The notes below the pieces were generated by a model that worked only from the letters and a program-made list of their open reading frames with translations, was not told the DNA's origin and ran no database searches. 64,000 nt of DNA from Lachnospiraceae bacterium. Lineage in GTDB: Bacteria > Bacillota > Clostridia > Lachnospirales > Lachnospiraceae. Position numbers and translations under genes: made by a program. Shown here piece after piece: positions 8,225 through 16,226 of the stretch (positions within the stretch are counted from its first letter, which is position 1; each line of letters opens with the position of its first letter). The stretch covers positions 62,001 through 126,000 of the forward strand of contig SVDY01000002.1 of the NCBI GenBank assembly GCA_015057665.1, given 5' to 3'.

Positions 8225-8618
8225 TTATTGCAAATGCATCCCGCCTTTTTGCAGAATCTGAGCTGCTATATCTTCTACACCTTCAAAACCTTGTTTCCTT
8301 AATTGCTCTGCCGACTCTCTCAACGCACCTTCAAAATTTGAAACCATATTATCAAATCGCTTAATTGCTAGTTTACTTCCTAATCCTATATTTTTAGCCT
8401 CTTTTTTAAACTGTTCTCTTGAAATATCGTGAATGTTATAGATTCCCCCTATACTAAGAGCCATATTCTCGGTACTGCTTTCATATATCATCGTACTAAT
8501 AATATCATAGGTTGGTGCCAGACGGATTGTTTTCAAATCTTCGCTATATAATAGGGATACATTCTTTATATGGTTATCTGTGTTTCCTACAAGGTAATTG
8601 AACAGTTAAATTAATCAT
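8225..8618 (-). pseudogene. hipA-like kinase gene with a large internal deletion
   Basis: The frame starts with ATG at 8618, one base after the hipB stop codon, and reads MINLTVQL, a plausible HipA N-terminus. It then goes out of frame. In another frame, from about 8602, the catalytic region appears: NYLVGNTDNHIKN, then the metal-site motif LAPTYDI and a complete C-terminal end. Roughly 250-300 codons of N-domain and ATP-binding lobe are missing. HipA toxins phosphorylate tRNA synthetases in characterised cases; this copy cannot be active. Confidence 0.82.
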
Positions 8619-8619
8619 T

Positions 8620-8832
8620 TTATCCTCTTCTTTCTACCAAAAGATCCATTCCTAAAATATGAATGAGTCTAAGGGTTTTCTCTAATTCTACCGTTGGTTT
8701 TCCGTTCTCCACATCAGAAATAAATGTGACACTTAGTCCTGTGAATTCTGACAGATATGCTTGTGTATAATTTAATTCTTTTCTTCGCATTCGTATTGTC
8801 TGACCTAATGATTTTGAATCTATTATTCTCAT
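8620..8832 (-). CDS. hipB: HipB-like Xre-family antitoxin/repressor
   Basis: A 70-aa helix-turn-helix protein with the Xre-type core LGQTIRMRRKELNYTQAYLS and SVTFISDVENGKPTVEL. The C-terminal strand GMDLLVERR is typical of HipB. AGAGGTG precedes the ATG. It is followed at once by the deleted hipA gene, so it now works without a partner toxin here. Three palindromic sites in its promoter suggest that it still represses itself. Confidence 0.88.
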   Translation of the reverse strand: MRIIDSKSLGQTIRMRRKELNYTQAYLSEFTGLSVTFISDVENGKPTVELEKTLRLIHILGMDLLVERRG

Positions 8833-8850
8833 TTAGCACCTCTTAATTTT

Positions 8851-8945
8851 GCCGTTCGGCTTTATTTAATTAGTATCACTCAAATCTTAGCCGTTCGGCT
8901 TTATTTTTTAATTTAATTATATTCTTAGCCGTTCGGCTTTGTCAA
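8851..8945 (-). promoter_or_regulatory. hipB promoter with three GCCGTTCGGC operators
   Basis: The 10-bp palindrome GCCGTTCGGC occurs at 8851, 8890 and 8928, about 38 bp apart, each in an AGCCGTTCGGCTTT context. The minus-strand promoter has TTGACA at 8940-8945 and TATAAT at 8916-8921. The third operator lies inside the 18-bp spacer, where bound repressor would block polymerase directly. The other two lie in the leader. Confidence 0.85.
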
Positions 8946-8948
8946 TGA

Positions 8949-9116
8949 AAAAAGAGCAGTATTCAAACTGCTCCCAATATCTTCAATACCCAATATACCA
9001 AACCACACAAAAAGCTCGTCACAATCCCATACAGAATCACCGGCCCCGTAATGCTAAACACCTTACAACCAACTCCGAACACCCAGCCTTCCGAGAGTGT
9101 TAGATTAGGGACAAAA
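8949..9116 (-). pseudogene. spoVAC 3'-end fragment B with terminator
   Basis: The minus strand encodes a clean SpoVAC C-terminus without a start: SEGWVFGVGCKVF, SITGPVILYGIVTS, then CGLVYWVLKILGAV and a stop. A GAGCAGT/ACTGCTC terminator with a T-run follows (8949-8973). The left boundary is GTTAGATTAGGGACAAA. The unit lies about 100 bp after the orphan hsdS gene. Codons are well preserved, so divergence happened partly under constraint or is recent. The rest of 8833-9214 holds only the hipB promoter and AT-rich sequence. Confidence 0.85.
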
Positions 9117-9214
9117 AATCAACTATCAAAACATAAAAAAGAACTAACAATGCTGTTACAAGGACTACCTTTGCAATTTAACACTATTAATTCTTTATAT
9201 AATTACCTCTTATT

Positions 9215-10432
9215 TTAAGCTAACAACTCTAAGTCATATGTCTCATCAGAAATAATCTTAGAAATTAAATCACGTTTTAATTGTTCCAATTTTATCTTCT
9301 CCTTTTGTATATCCAACTGCTGATTGAACTTCGGATTACAAAATTCACTGAATTTCTGAAGAGTATTATTATCTGGAATTATGACAGGTATTTGTTTCAT
9401 TACTGTTCCGGATATTTCTTGAAAACAGGTACTCACTGCCCTGCTCTCGATATTTGGCAGCAAACTTTTAAGTAAATAATATGTAAATGCTGTCCCTATA
9501 TTCTTATTAGGAATAATAGAACGAAATCCTTGATTGGTTGTTAACTCTTTCGTCGCAATTGCCATATAACCAATTGGTGCTCGTGAGCTAAATAATACTG
9601 TGCCTCTTGGCATTTTCGTAGCACTACAATGTTTGTATCCTAATTCCGAAATATCTGTTTTTCCATGAGAAATAAATTTTAATTTGTAATTCGATAAATC
9701 TTTTGGAGTTATCCAGGCTATTCCCTTTTTTGAAAAATACTCTGCTTTTTTCTTTGATGGTGTACCGCCTGAAACAATTTTTCCTATATCAGATAAAGTA
9801 CCTGCCTTCCATGGAGAGTTTGCTTTCCTAACAAATAATTCATCATAGTAGGTTTGCATTTCTCTTTCTAATGCAGCCATCCGTTCATCGCATAAAACGA
9901 TTTTCAAATCTAATGCTTTTAATGTTTGTGAAATTCTTCTTTGTGTTGTGATGTCCGGAAGACTAATCGTATAATCTTGAATTTGATTCAACGCAATGCT
10001 AGCTTGTTTTCCAGTTATTTTGGCTCGGTTCATAAAATACATATAAGTTTCTGCAGAAGAGAGATAATAAGCCAAAAACTCACTATCCGCAACGGCTCTA
10101 TCAGGTCTTATAATGCATAATCTTTGATTTAAAATATACTCCCCATCTTCTTTAAATATAGCTACTCGTCCAACACGTCTATCCGGATTATCGCCTACAA
10201 TATTTCCGGTCATAGGAAAAAGAATATCTCCATTCATAATTATGCTTTTTTTTCTTTTCTTTGCAGTTAAATCTGACACATAAGATAATTCATTGAACAA
10301 TATTCTATTATTTTTTATATTTGAGGTTTTCAATACTGGTACACCTTCATTTTTGAATTCATTACTTTTGAACATTGCTCCATTCAAAACCATACAGAAT
10401 TGAGAAATCTTATACCTTTCCCTTTTCTCCAC
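9215..10432 (-). CDS. hsdS: Orphan type I restriction specificity subunit HsdS
   Basis: A 405-aa S subunit with two target-recognition domains. TRD1 spans about 1-165, with DYTISLPDITTQRRISQTLKAL leading to the first long helix. TRD2 spans about 206-370, with GTLSDIGKIVSGGTPSKKKAEY and KQIPVIIPDN. Coiled helices follow each TRD (165-200 and 370-405). Length is normal, and the start is a GTG after GAAGGTGAAGAA. No hsdM or hsdR is in the window, so it would need a methylase encoded elsewhere. Confidence 0.88.
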   Translation of the reverse strand: MEKRERYKISQFCMVLNGAMFKSNEFKNEGVPVLKTSNIKNNRILFNELSYVSDLTAKKRKKSIIMNGDILFPMTGNIVGDNPDRRVGRVAIFKEDGEYILNQRLCIIRPDRAVADSEFLAYYLSSAETYMYFMNRAKITGKQASIALNQIQDYTISLPDITTQRRISQTLKALDLKIVLCDERMAALEREMQTYYDELFVRKANSPWKAGTLSDIGKIVSGGTPSKKKAEYFSKKGIAWITPKDLSNYKLKFISHGKTDISELGYKHCSATKMPRGTVLFSSRAPIGYMAIATKELTTNQGFRSIIPNKNIGTAFTYYLLKSLLPNIESRAVSTCFQEISGTVMKQIPVIIPDNNTLQKFSEFCNPKFNQQLDIQKEKIKLEQLKRDLISKIISDETYDLELLA

Positions 10433-10482
10433 TTCTTCACCTTCTTTTTAATCTCTTTTTCCTTAACGCTTTACTTAGGAGA

Positions 10483-10573
10483 AGCCAACTTAATAATTAA
10501 AAAACAAATCATAACATCTACATTCGGAAAGCTATATCAAACTACAAAAAAAACTGGTATTATTAAGTTGGCT
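10483..10573. repeat. 15-bp perfect inverted repeat around a 61-bp loop
   Basis: AGCCAACTTAATAAT (10483-10497) is matched exactly by ATTATTAAGTTGGCT (10559-10573). The element lies between the MATE gene stop and hsdS. It has no U-run suited to termination, and could be a short mobile-element remnant or a regulatory structure. Confidence 0.75.
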
Positions 10574-10652
10574 TAATGAAAAAAAACTCTAATATGTATT
10601 TTACAAAGAAGTATGTAGTTAATCTAGGTCAGATGTCCCTCTTTACACTTTT

Positions 10653-12005
10653 TTATTTACCAGTTACATTAAAAAAATGATTGTGTTTTAAAATCAAAAT
10701 GCACAATCCACAAGTTAATAGCTCAGCAAACGGAAATGCCAGCCAAACTCCTAACAATCCAATTTGTTTCGTTAGTATCCATATTAATGGAAATAAAAAT
10801 CCACACTGTCTCATAATATTTATTAATATGCTGCTCTTTATTCGATTCATGGATTGCATATAAGAAGCAACCATGGTAGCAGCTCCATTAAACATAAAAC
10901 CAATTGCCATGATCCGTAAAGCAGGAATTCCAAAACTTAACATATCATCGGAAGCCAAAAAAATCTTCAATAGTTGCTCTGGGAAAACCATCAAAATGAG
11001 CGCTCCTATTGTCATCAAAAATATTGCAATAGCCGTTCCACCTAAAAATGCTTCTTTTAATCTTTTTGTATTACCAGCCCCATAATTAAAACTCATAATA
11101 GGAATACATCCCTGAATAAGTCCATTTACAGTCATGACAATTAATTGTTGTGCTTTAAAATAAGCACCGAAAAATGCCACCGCAGTTGTAGAATATGCAA
11201 CTAAAAATGAATTTGTCATGGTAACCATAAATGCACCAAGCGCGTTCATAATAAAAGAAGGAATTCCGCAATAAAAAATATCTTTCCAGATAGTGATCTG
11301 AAAAACAAATGCTTTTGTTTTTATTTTTACTTTCTGTTTTGTAAAGATAAGTATGTAAAAAGCAATTAGCATGGACAAAGTATATCCAAGTACTGTAGAT
11401 ACTGCTGCGCCACGTACTCCCATTTCTGGAAATGGACCTATACCTCGGATAAGAACAGGATCTAATATGAAATTAAGTACAACACCTGCAATCTGAAATC
11501 CCATAGGTGCCAGCATATTTCCTGTTCCTTGAAGTACTTTTTGAATCGCGATATGTACCATATTAGGTAGCTGTATGAATACGCATACATTCATATATTC
11601 CATACAAAGTTCCAAAATCTTCGGTTCATCTACATAAAGCACGAAATAAGATTTTAAAATAATAGAAAACAGTATAGATAATAGAGTTCCAAATGCAAAA
11701 GACAACAATAAACCATGGGATACAATATTATTTGCCTCTTCGATGTCTCCTTTTCCTAAATATCTGGCGACTAACACATTAATTCCAACTCCCACACCAA
11801 TAGAAAAAGCAAGCATAAGAGTTGTTAGAGGAAAAGACAATGAGACTGCTGTCAGAGCATCTTCGCTAATCTGTGCCACAAACATACAATCCACAAAATT
11901 GTATGTAAACTGTAAAAACATTGAAAATAATGGTGGTAAAGACATTTCAATAATTAAAGGTACAATTGGCTTCGTTCCCATCTTGTTTTGTTCTGATTGT
12001 TTCAT
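10653..12005 (-). CDS. MATE family exporter (second)
   Basis: A 450-aa, 12-helix MATE protein. It starts with the clade-typical GTKPIVPLIIEMSLPPLFSM and has VDCMFVAQISEDAL, VGINVLVARYLGKGD and the second-half IQGCIPIMSFNYGAGNTKRLKEA. It is only distantly similar to the MATE protein at 5.85 kb. It lies after the amidohydrolase gene but a strong terminator separates them, so it is probably a separate unit. The substrate is unknown. Confidence 0.9.
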   Translation of the reverse strand: MKQSEQNKMGTKPIVPLIIEMSLPPLFSMFLQFTYNFVDCMFVAQISEDALTAVSLSFPLTTLMLAFSIGVGVGINVLVARYLGKGDIEEANNIVSHGLLLSFAFGTLLSILFSIILKSYFVLYVDEPKILELCMEYMNVCVFIQLPNMVHIAIQKVLQGTGNMLAPMGFQIAGVVLNFILDPVLIRGIGPFPEMGVRGAAVSTVLGYTLSMLIAFYILIFTKQKVKIKTKAFVFQITIWKDIFYCGIPSFIMNALGAFMVTMTNSFLVAYSTTAVAFFGAYFKAQQLIVMTVNGLIQGCIPIMSFNYGAGNTKRLKEAFLGGTAIAIFLMTIGALILMVFPEQLLKIFLASDDMLSFGIPALRIMAIGFMFNGAATMVASYMQSMNRIKSSILINIMRQCGFLFPLIWILTKQIGLLGVWLAFPFAELLTCGLCILILKHNHFFNVTGK

Positions 12006-12028
12006 CTTATTCTCCCATTTAAATACAA

Positions 12029-12066
12029 GAGAAGCTCATAATCATATTTATGACTATGAGCTTCTC
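12029..12066. terminator. Terminator after the M20 amidohydrolase gene
   Basis: An AGAAGCTCATA/TATGAGCTTCT stem with an inner TCA/TGA extension lies about 40 bp downstream of the stop at 12103. It should separate the amidohydrolase from the MATE gene. Confidence 0.75.
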
Positions 12067-12102
12067 CTGATTTTCTTAAAAAGAAAATTTTATGGCATCA
12101 AC

Positions 12103-13359
12103 TTATTTGGCATCGCGTTTTAATACTGCATTTAATAATACAGAAGCACCCTGAGTACACTGTTTTACAGAAGTAAATTCCGGTTCACAGTGAGAATGTC
12201 CATCTTTAGAAGGAACAAAAATCATTGTTGTAGGCATCATATATGCACAGAACTGAGCATCATGTCCGGCACCAGAGTTGATTCTCTGATTTGTGTATCC
12301 CAACTCATCTACTGATTCCTGTACAAAACCAACTAATTCTTTATCGAAATAAACAGTATCACGTGTCCATGCAGGTTCGAATTCTACTTTACATCCTACG
12401 ATTTCTTTTGGCATATTTTCAATTACTTTCACAACCTGTTCGATTACCTTTGGATCTTCATGTCTTGCATCAATAGAAAAATCTACATAGTCAGGAATTA
12501 CTGTGTGTACATTTGGATGAACTACAACTTCACCTGTTGTGTAAACGAGTTCAGAATCTAATTTATCTAATTCATCATGTAAATACTGTAAGATTTTTGC
12601 AGAAGCATAAAGAGCATCATGTCTATACTTCATAGGTGTTGTACCTGCATGATCAGCCTGTCCATATGTTTTAATTCTGTAGCAGATCATACCTAATACA
12701 CAAGTTACTACGCCGATATCATTGTTCTGAGCCTCAAGAATAGGTCCTTGCTCGATGTGAAGTTCAAACATAGCTTTGTATTCATCAGGATTAATTCTAT
12801 TTGCTTTATCACCTTTAAATCCGGATTTTTCTAACGCCGCACCAAATGTCTGTGTAGAATCTAAGATTGACTGGGATTTTAACATGTTTTCATGAACAAA
12901 TTTAGGTTTGATTTCTTCTGGTAAGTAGTCATAACAGAGAACACCGGAAGCCATCATAGAAGGTGGATATAAAGAACCTTCTTCATTTGTCCAGATCATA
13001 GCTGTGATGTTGTGTTTGTGAGGAATCTTTTCAGCGACGATAGTCTCAAGAACTTCCATAGCACCCATTACACCAAGGATACCATCATAATTACCACCAT
13101 TTTTAACAGAATCACAATGACTTCCCATGATGATACCTGGTAATTCAGGTTCGGATCCTTTTAAAGTAGCATATACACATGCCATATCATCTGTTTTAAT
13201 TTCACAACCGATTGCTTTCATTCTTTTTACAAATTCATTTCTTGCCTGAATTGCTTCTGGAGATAAGGAATATCTTGTAATTCCACCATGACCGGCATCT
13301 CCAAATTTGCTGAATGTAGTAATTTTATCTTCCATTCTTGATTCACTGCATTTGTACAT
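12103..13359 (-). CDS. M20 family N-carbamoyl-amino acid hydrolase, probable beta-ureidopropionase
   Basis: The family removes carbamoyl groups from N-carbamoyl amino acids or allantoate using two metal ions. The 418-aa protein has GSHCDSVKNGGNYDG (about 80-94), the NEEG catalytic motif, FELHIEQG, the dimer-domain HAGTTPM motif, GAGHDA and a late GHSHCEPEFT. In this block the fitting reaction is N-carbamoyl-beta-alanine to beta-alanine, CO2 and ammonia, the third step of reductive uracil breakdown. Allantoate amidohydrolase is possible but no purine ring-opening genes are near. It has its own MerR-type promoter. Confidence 0.85.
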   Translation of the reverse strand: MYKCSESRMEDKITTFSKFGDAGHGGITRYSLSPEAIQARNEFVKRMKAIGCEIKTDDMACVYATLKGSEPELPGIIMGSHCDSVKNGGNYDGILGVMGAMEVLETIVAEKIPHKHNITAMIWTNEEGSLYPPSMMASGVLCYDYLPEEIKPKFVHENMLKSQSILDSTQTFGAALEKSGFKGDKANRINPDEYKAMFELHIEQGPILEAQNNDIGVVTCVLGMICYRIKTYGQADHAGTTPMKYRHDALYASAKILQYLHDELDKLDSELVYTTGEVVVHPNVHTVIPDYVDFSIDARHEDPKVIEQVVKVIENMPKEIVGCKVEFEPAWTRDTVYFDKELVGFVQESVDELGYTNQRINSGAGHDAQFCAYMMPTTMIFVPSKDGHSHCEPEFTSVKQCTQGASVLLNAVLKRDAK

Positions 13360-13406
13360 AATTATACCTCCTAATGATTATATTTAAGAACTACCTGTTG
13401 GTTTTC

Positions 13407-13437
13407 ATTATAATACCTACAGTTTTTGGTAAGTAAA
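13407..13437 (-). promoter_or_regulatory. MerR-type promoter a (amidohydrolase)
   Basis: On the minus strand TTTACT (13432-13437) and TATAAT (13407-13412) are exactly 19 bp apart. The spacer reads TACCAAAAACTGTAGGTAT, a TACC/GGTA dyad. Such a long spacer is the hallmark of promoters activated by MerR-family proteins. Two more promoters in this block share its sequence. Confidence 0.82.
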
Positions 13438-13457
13438 GTCCTTTTGTTAAATAATAT

Positions 13458-13928
13458 TCATTTATTATTTTCCAATTCTTTAGCAAGCCTCCACCTAATG
13501 GAGACTTTTCTAAGTATCTTATATAGTTCCATTGCAATTAACAACCCGGCTGCAATGGCAGTAGATGTTACAACTGCCTCCCATGCGTAGCTTTTCCCGT
13601 CCGTCATATTCTTTTGTAGGAAACAATACATTGCATGATATAAAGCGAAGCCAGGAATCAATGGTATAATTCCTACAGCAATATATGCCGTCCTTGGCAT
13701 TTTGGTATATTTAGCCATAATCTCTGTATAAAATCCTAGTGCAATGCTTGCATACAGAAACTGTATTCCATAAAATGGATAATAATTTCCTATTAAAAGA
13801 TAAACAAACCATGCCATTCCACCTCCTAAAGAGGTCCATAGAACACTTAATCCTTCTAAATGAAACATCATAGCAAATCCGACGGATCCAAAAAAACTTC
13901 CTATTAATTGTATCCAATTCATTTTCAC
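13458..13928 (-). CDS. ThrE-family exporter subunit, ThrE_2 type
   Basis: A 156-aa membrane protein with about five helices, matching the second half of ThrE threonine/serine exporters. The helix-loop EIMAKYTKMPRTAYIAVGII followed by PLIPGFALYHAMY is typical of this half. The upstream neighbour, eight bases away, encodes the first half, so the two form one transporter. In this context an amino-acid product such as beta-alanine is a possible substrate, but that is only inference. Confidence 0.87.
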   Translation of the reverse strand: MKMNWIQLIGSFFGSVGFAMMFHLEGLSVLWTSLGGGMAWFVYLLIGNYYPFYGIQFLYASIALGFYTEIMAKYTKMPRTAYIAVGIIPLIPGFALYHAMYCFLQKNMTDGKSYAWEAVVTSTAIAAGLLIAMELYKILRKVSIRWRLAKELENNK

Positions 13929-13936
13929 TTTCTCCT

Positions 13937-14698
13937 TTAGAATATGATATTAACAAGCGCAAAACCCGTTGCTATTACCAGACTTATCAGAACTGTTTCC
14001 GCAAGCCTTGTAATTCCTGACAGCATATTTCCTGCGAAAAGCTCTTGTAGAGAACATGTAAATATAACTCCAGGAATAAAAATCATAATATTACCTATAC
14101 TAATTAGTTCCGGAGTGATACTAATACAAGTCATTCCTGCCAAATTTGCCAAGAAACCACAGAAAATGGAACATAAGAAAATATGAAAGAAACGATTCAA
14201 TTCCAATCTTCCCAGGGAAACATCAAAATAAGCGGCTACTATTCCTATTAATCCGGAAATAATACAATCATATCCGTTTCCTCCAAAAAAGAGAGAAAAA
14301 GATAATGAAATAACAGCATAAATCAACATTCTTTTTTTTAAACCATAGCATTTTTTATTTATGATTTCTTCTAACCGTTTTGTGGCCTCATGAATACTAA
14401 TTTGAGTTTCACAAATTTGTCTGGATAATCCGTTCAACTCTGTCAATCTTCTCATGTTACGATCAAAAAACTTTATCCTTTTTGTCATCGTAACACCTTC
14501 ATAGCCATTTCCTGAAATAGTTACTGAAATCATATAAGTCAATGCAAATACTTCGACTTTTTCTGCACCATAAGAAAAGCACATTCTTTCAATACTATCT
14601 TCTACTCGTTCAATTTCCGCTCCGGATGACACCAAATACATGCCCATATCCAAAACAAATTGCAATATTTCTAGTGAATACTCTAAGTTTTGGTTCAT
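13937..14698 (-). CDS. ThrE-family exporter subunit, DUF1212/ThrE_1 type
   Basis: A 253-aa protein. Its N-terminal soluble part has the family signature LVSSGAEIERVEDSIERM (about 22-39) and a VTISGNG-like strand. About five membrane helices follow in the C-terminal half, including ISIGNIMIFIPGVIFTCSLQ. It is paired with the smaller subunit. It follows the dihydropyrimidinase gene after a terminator-like hairpin, so expression could come from readthrough. Confidence 0.88.
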   Translation of the reverse strand: MNQNLEYSLEILQFVLDMGMYLVSSGAEIERVEDSIERMCFSYGAEKVEVFALTYMISVTISGNGYEGVTMTKRIKFFDRNMRRLTELNGLSRQICETQISIHEATKRLEEIINKKCYGLKKRMLIYAVISLSFSLFFGGNGYDCIISGLIGIVAAYFDVSLGRLELNRFFHIFLCSIFCGFLANLAGMTCISITPELISIGNIMIFIPGVIFTCSLQELFAGNMLSGITRLAETVLISLVIATGFALVNIIF

Positions 14699-14732
14699 TT
14701 TTACTCCTTTTGATAAGTTTTCAAATGAAAAA

Positions 14733-14759
14733 TCCCCTTACATCTAAAGATGTAGGGGA
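14733..14759. terminator. Terminator between dihydropyrimidinase and thrE genes
   Basis: The stem TCCCCTTACATCT/AGATGTAGGGGA is nearly perfect and is flanked by T-runs on both strands. It is likely to reduce readthrough into the ThrE pair. Confidence 0.8.
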
Positions 14760-14800
14760 CTTTTCATATTATGCTTTGTATACCCTTCAGTCAAAATGTA

Positions 14801-16180
14801 CTATTTTCTAGGGCTACGTTTTACATATCTACCCATACCTGGTTTTCCGACAAATTCTCCATTATCGTATACTAATTGTCCACGAAGATATGTCTGAACA
14901 GGATATCCATGAAGCTGTTTTCCTTCCCAAATTGTATGGTCATAATCAGAATGCATGGATTCTAATGTAATAGTAAAATCTTTGTCTCTGTCGTAAATTA
15001 CGATATCTGCATCTTTACCTACAACAAGAGATCCCTTATTATCACATCCGAAAATATTTGCCGGATTTGTAGCACAAAGAGCAACTGCTTGCTGGAATGT
15101 TATTTTTCCTGAATTTGCTGCATCAAGCATATATGGATATAAATTTTCTACACCTGCACAGCCATTTGGAATTTTAGTAAAATCATCTTTACCCCAGTCT
15201 TTTTCATAACTCTGGAATGGACAATGGTCTGTTGCAACAGTATCAATAAGTCCTGCTTTAATTGCCTGCCATAACGCGTCTTGACTTTCTTTGCCTTTAA
15301 TAGGAGGGGAGCAAACAAAGTTTCTACCATCTTCACGTTTGTATACATCACAAGTAAACTCAAGATACTGAGGGCATGTTTCAACATAAATTTCAGCACC
15401 ATCGCGTTTTGCATCAATACATGCTTCCAAACCTTCTTTATTCGCCATATGTACAATATAAAGCGGTGCTTCTAAGTGTTTACCCCAGTGTACTGCCCTT
15501 TTATCCGCTTCAGCTTCTACAAATTCCGGACGGCTGAGATAGTGATACCAGGCGCTTGTCTTTCCTTCGCTTAAAAATTTTTCAATGTTTAAATCGATCA
15601 AATCAGGATTTTCTGCATGAATATTAATCAATGCTCCTACTTCCTTGGCGCGGAGTAAAAGACGAGCTAAGGTTCCATCATCAACCATCATTCCTTCTTT
15701 TTTGTAAACAAGGAAACATTTATAACTGGTAATGCCTTCGGCTACTGCCTGTTCCATCTCCTTTAAGATTTCTCCACCATTCAAATCAGTAATGCAACAA
15801 TGCATTGCATAGTCAACACAAGCATCTTCTTCGAGAATATCCTTTTTGGAATTTACCAATTCTATGATAGACTGTCCAGCACGCTGTACAGGATAATCAA
15901 AAATGGTTGTTACTCCGCCACATGCAGCGGCTCTTGTACCAGAAAGATAACTATCAGCAGACACAGTGCCTCCAAAAGGCATTTGCAGATGTGTATGTAC
16001 ATCTAAAGCACCTGGCAGTACTAATTTCCCCTTCGCATCATACACAGTTTCTGCTTCTTCTAGAGCAATTTCTGTCTGCATAGCTGCAATTTTCCCATTT
16101 TTTACTGCAATATCGCATGGAAACATATCTGTTGTGGTAACAACTGTACCATTTTTGATCAATAAATCATAGTTTTTCAT
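14801..16180 (-). CDS. hydA: Dihydropyrimidinase (hydantoinase family)
   Basis: This enzyme opens dihydrouracil or dihydrothymine to the N-carbamoyl beta-amino acid. The 459-aa protein has the metal motif DVHTHLQMPFGG (60-71), the likely carboxylated lysine in SYKCFLVYK (near 150), HAEN, YIVHMANKEG, the CSPPIKG substrate loop and the catalytic ATDHCPF. TAAGGAGGAG precedes the ATG. It lies 46 bp after preA, so preT-preA-hydA forms an operon giving the first two steps of the pathway in order. Confidence 0.94.
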   Translation of the reverse strand: MKNYDLLIKNGTVVTTTDMFPCDIAVKNGKIAAMQTEIALEEAETVYDAKGKLVLPGALDVHTHLQMPFGGTVSADSYLSGTRAAACGGVTTIFDYPVQRAGQSIIELVNSKKDILEEDACVDYAMHCCITDLNGGEILKEMEQAVAEGITSYKCFLVYKKEGMMVDDGTLARLLLRAKEVGALINIHAENPDLIDLNIEKFLSEGKTSAWYHYLSRPEFVEAEADKRAVHWGKHLEAPLYIVHMANKEGLEACIDAKRDGAEIYVETCPQYLEFTCDVYKREDGRNFVCSPPIKGKESQDALWQAIKAGLIDTVATDHCPFQSYEKDWGKDDFTKIPNGCAGVENLYPYMLDAANSGKITFQQAVALCATNPANIFGCDNKGSLVVGKDADIVIYDRDKDFTITLESMHSDYDHTIWEGKQLHGYPVQTYLRGQLVYDNGEFVGKPGMGRYVKRSPRK

Positions 16181-16226
16181 TATAACACTCCTCCTTGTTT
16201 ATTTTACAAGCCAGATTTTTCAATTT

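Noticed and set aside
14733-14759. Riboswitch before the thrE pair
   Set aside because: Only a simple terminator stem is present, with no conserved aptamer blocks.
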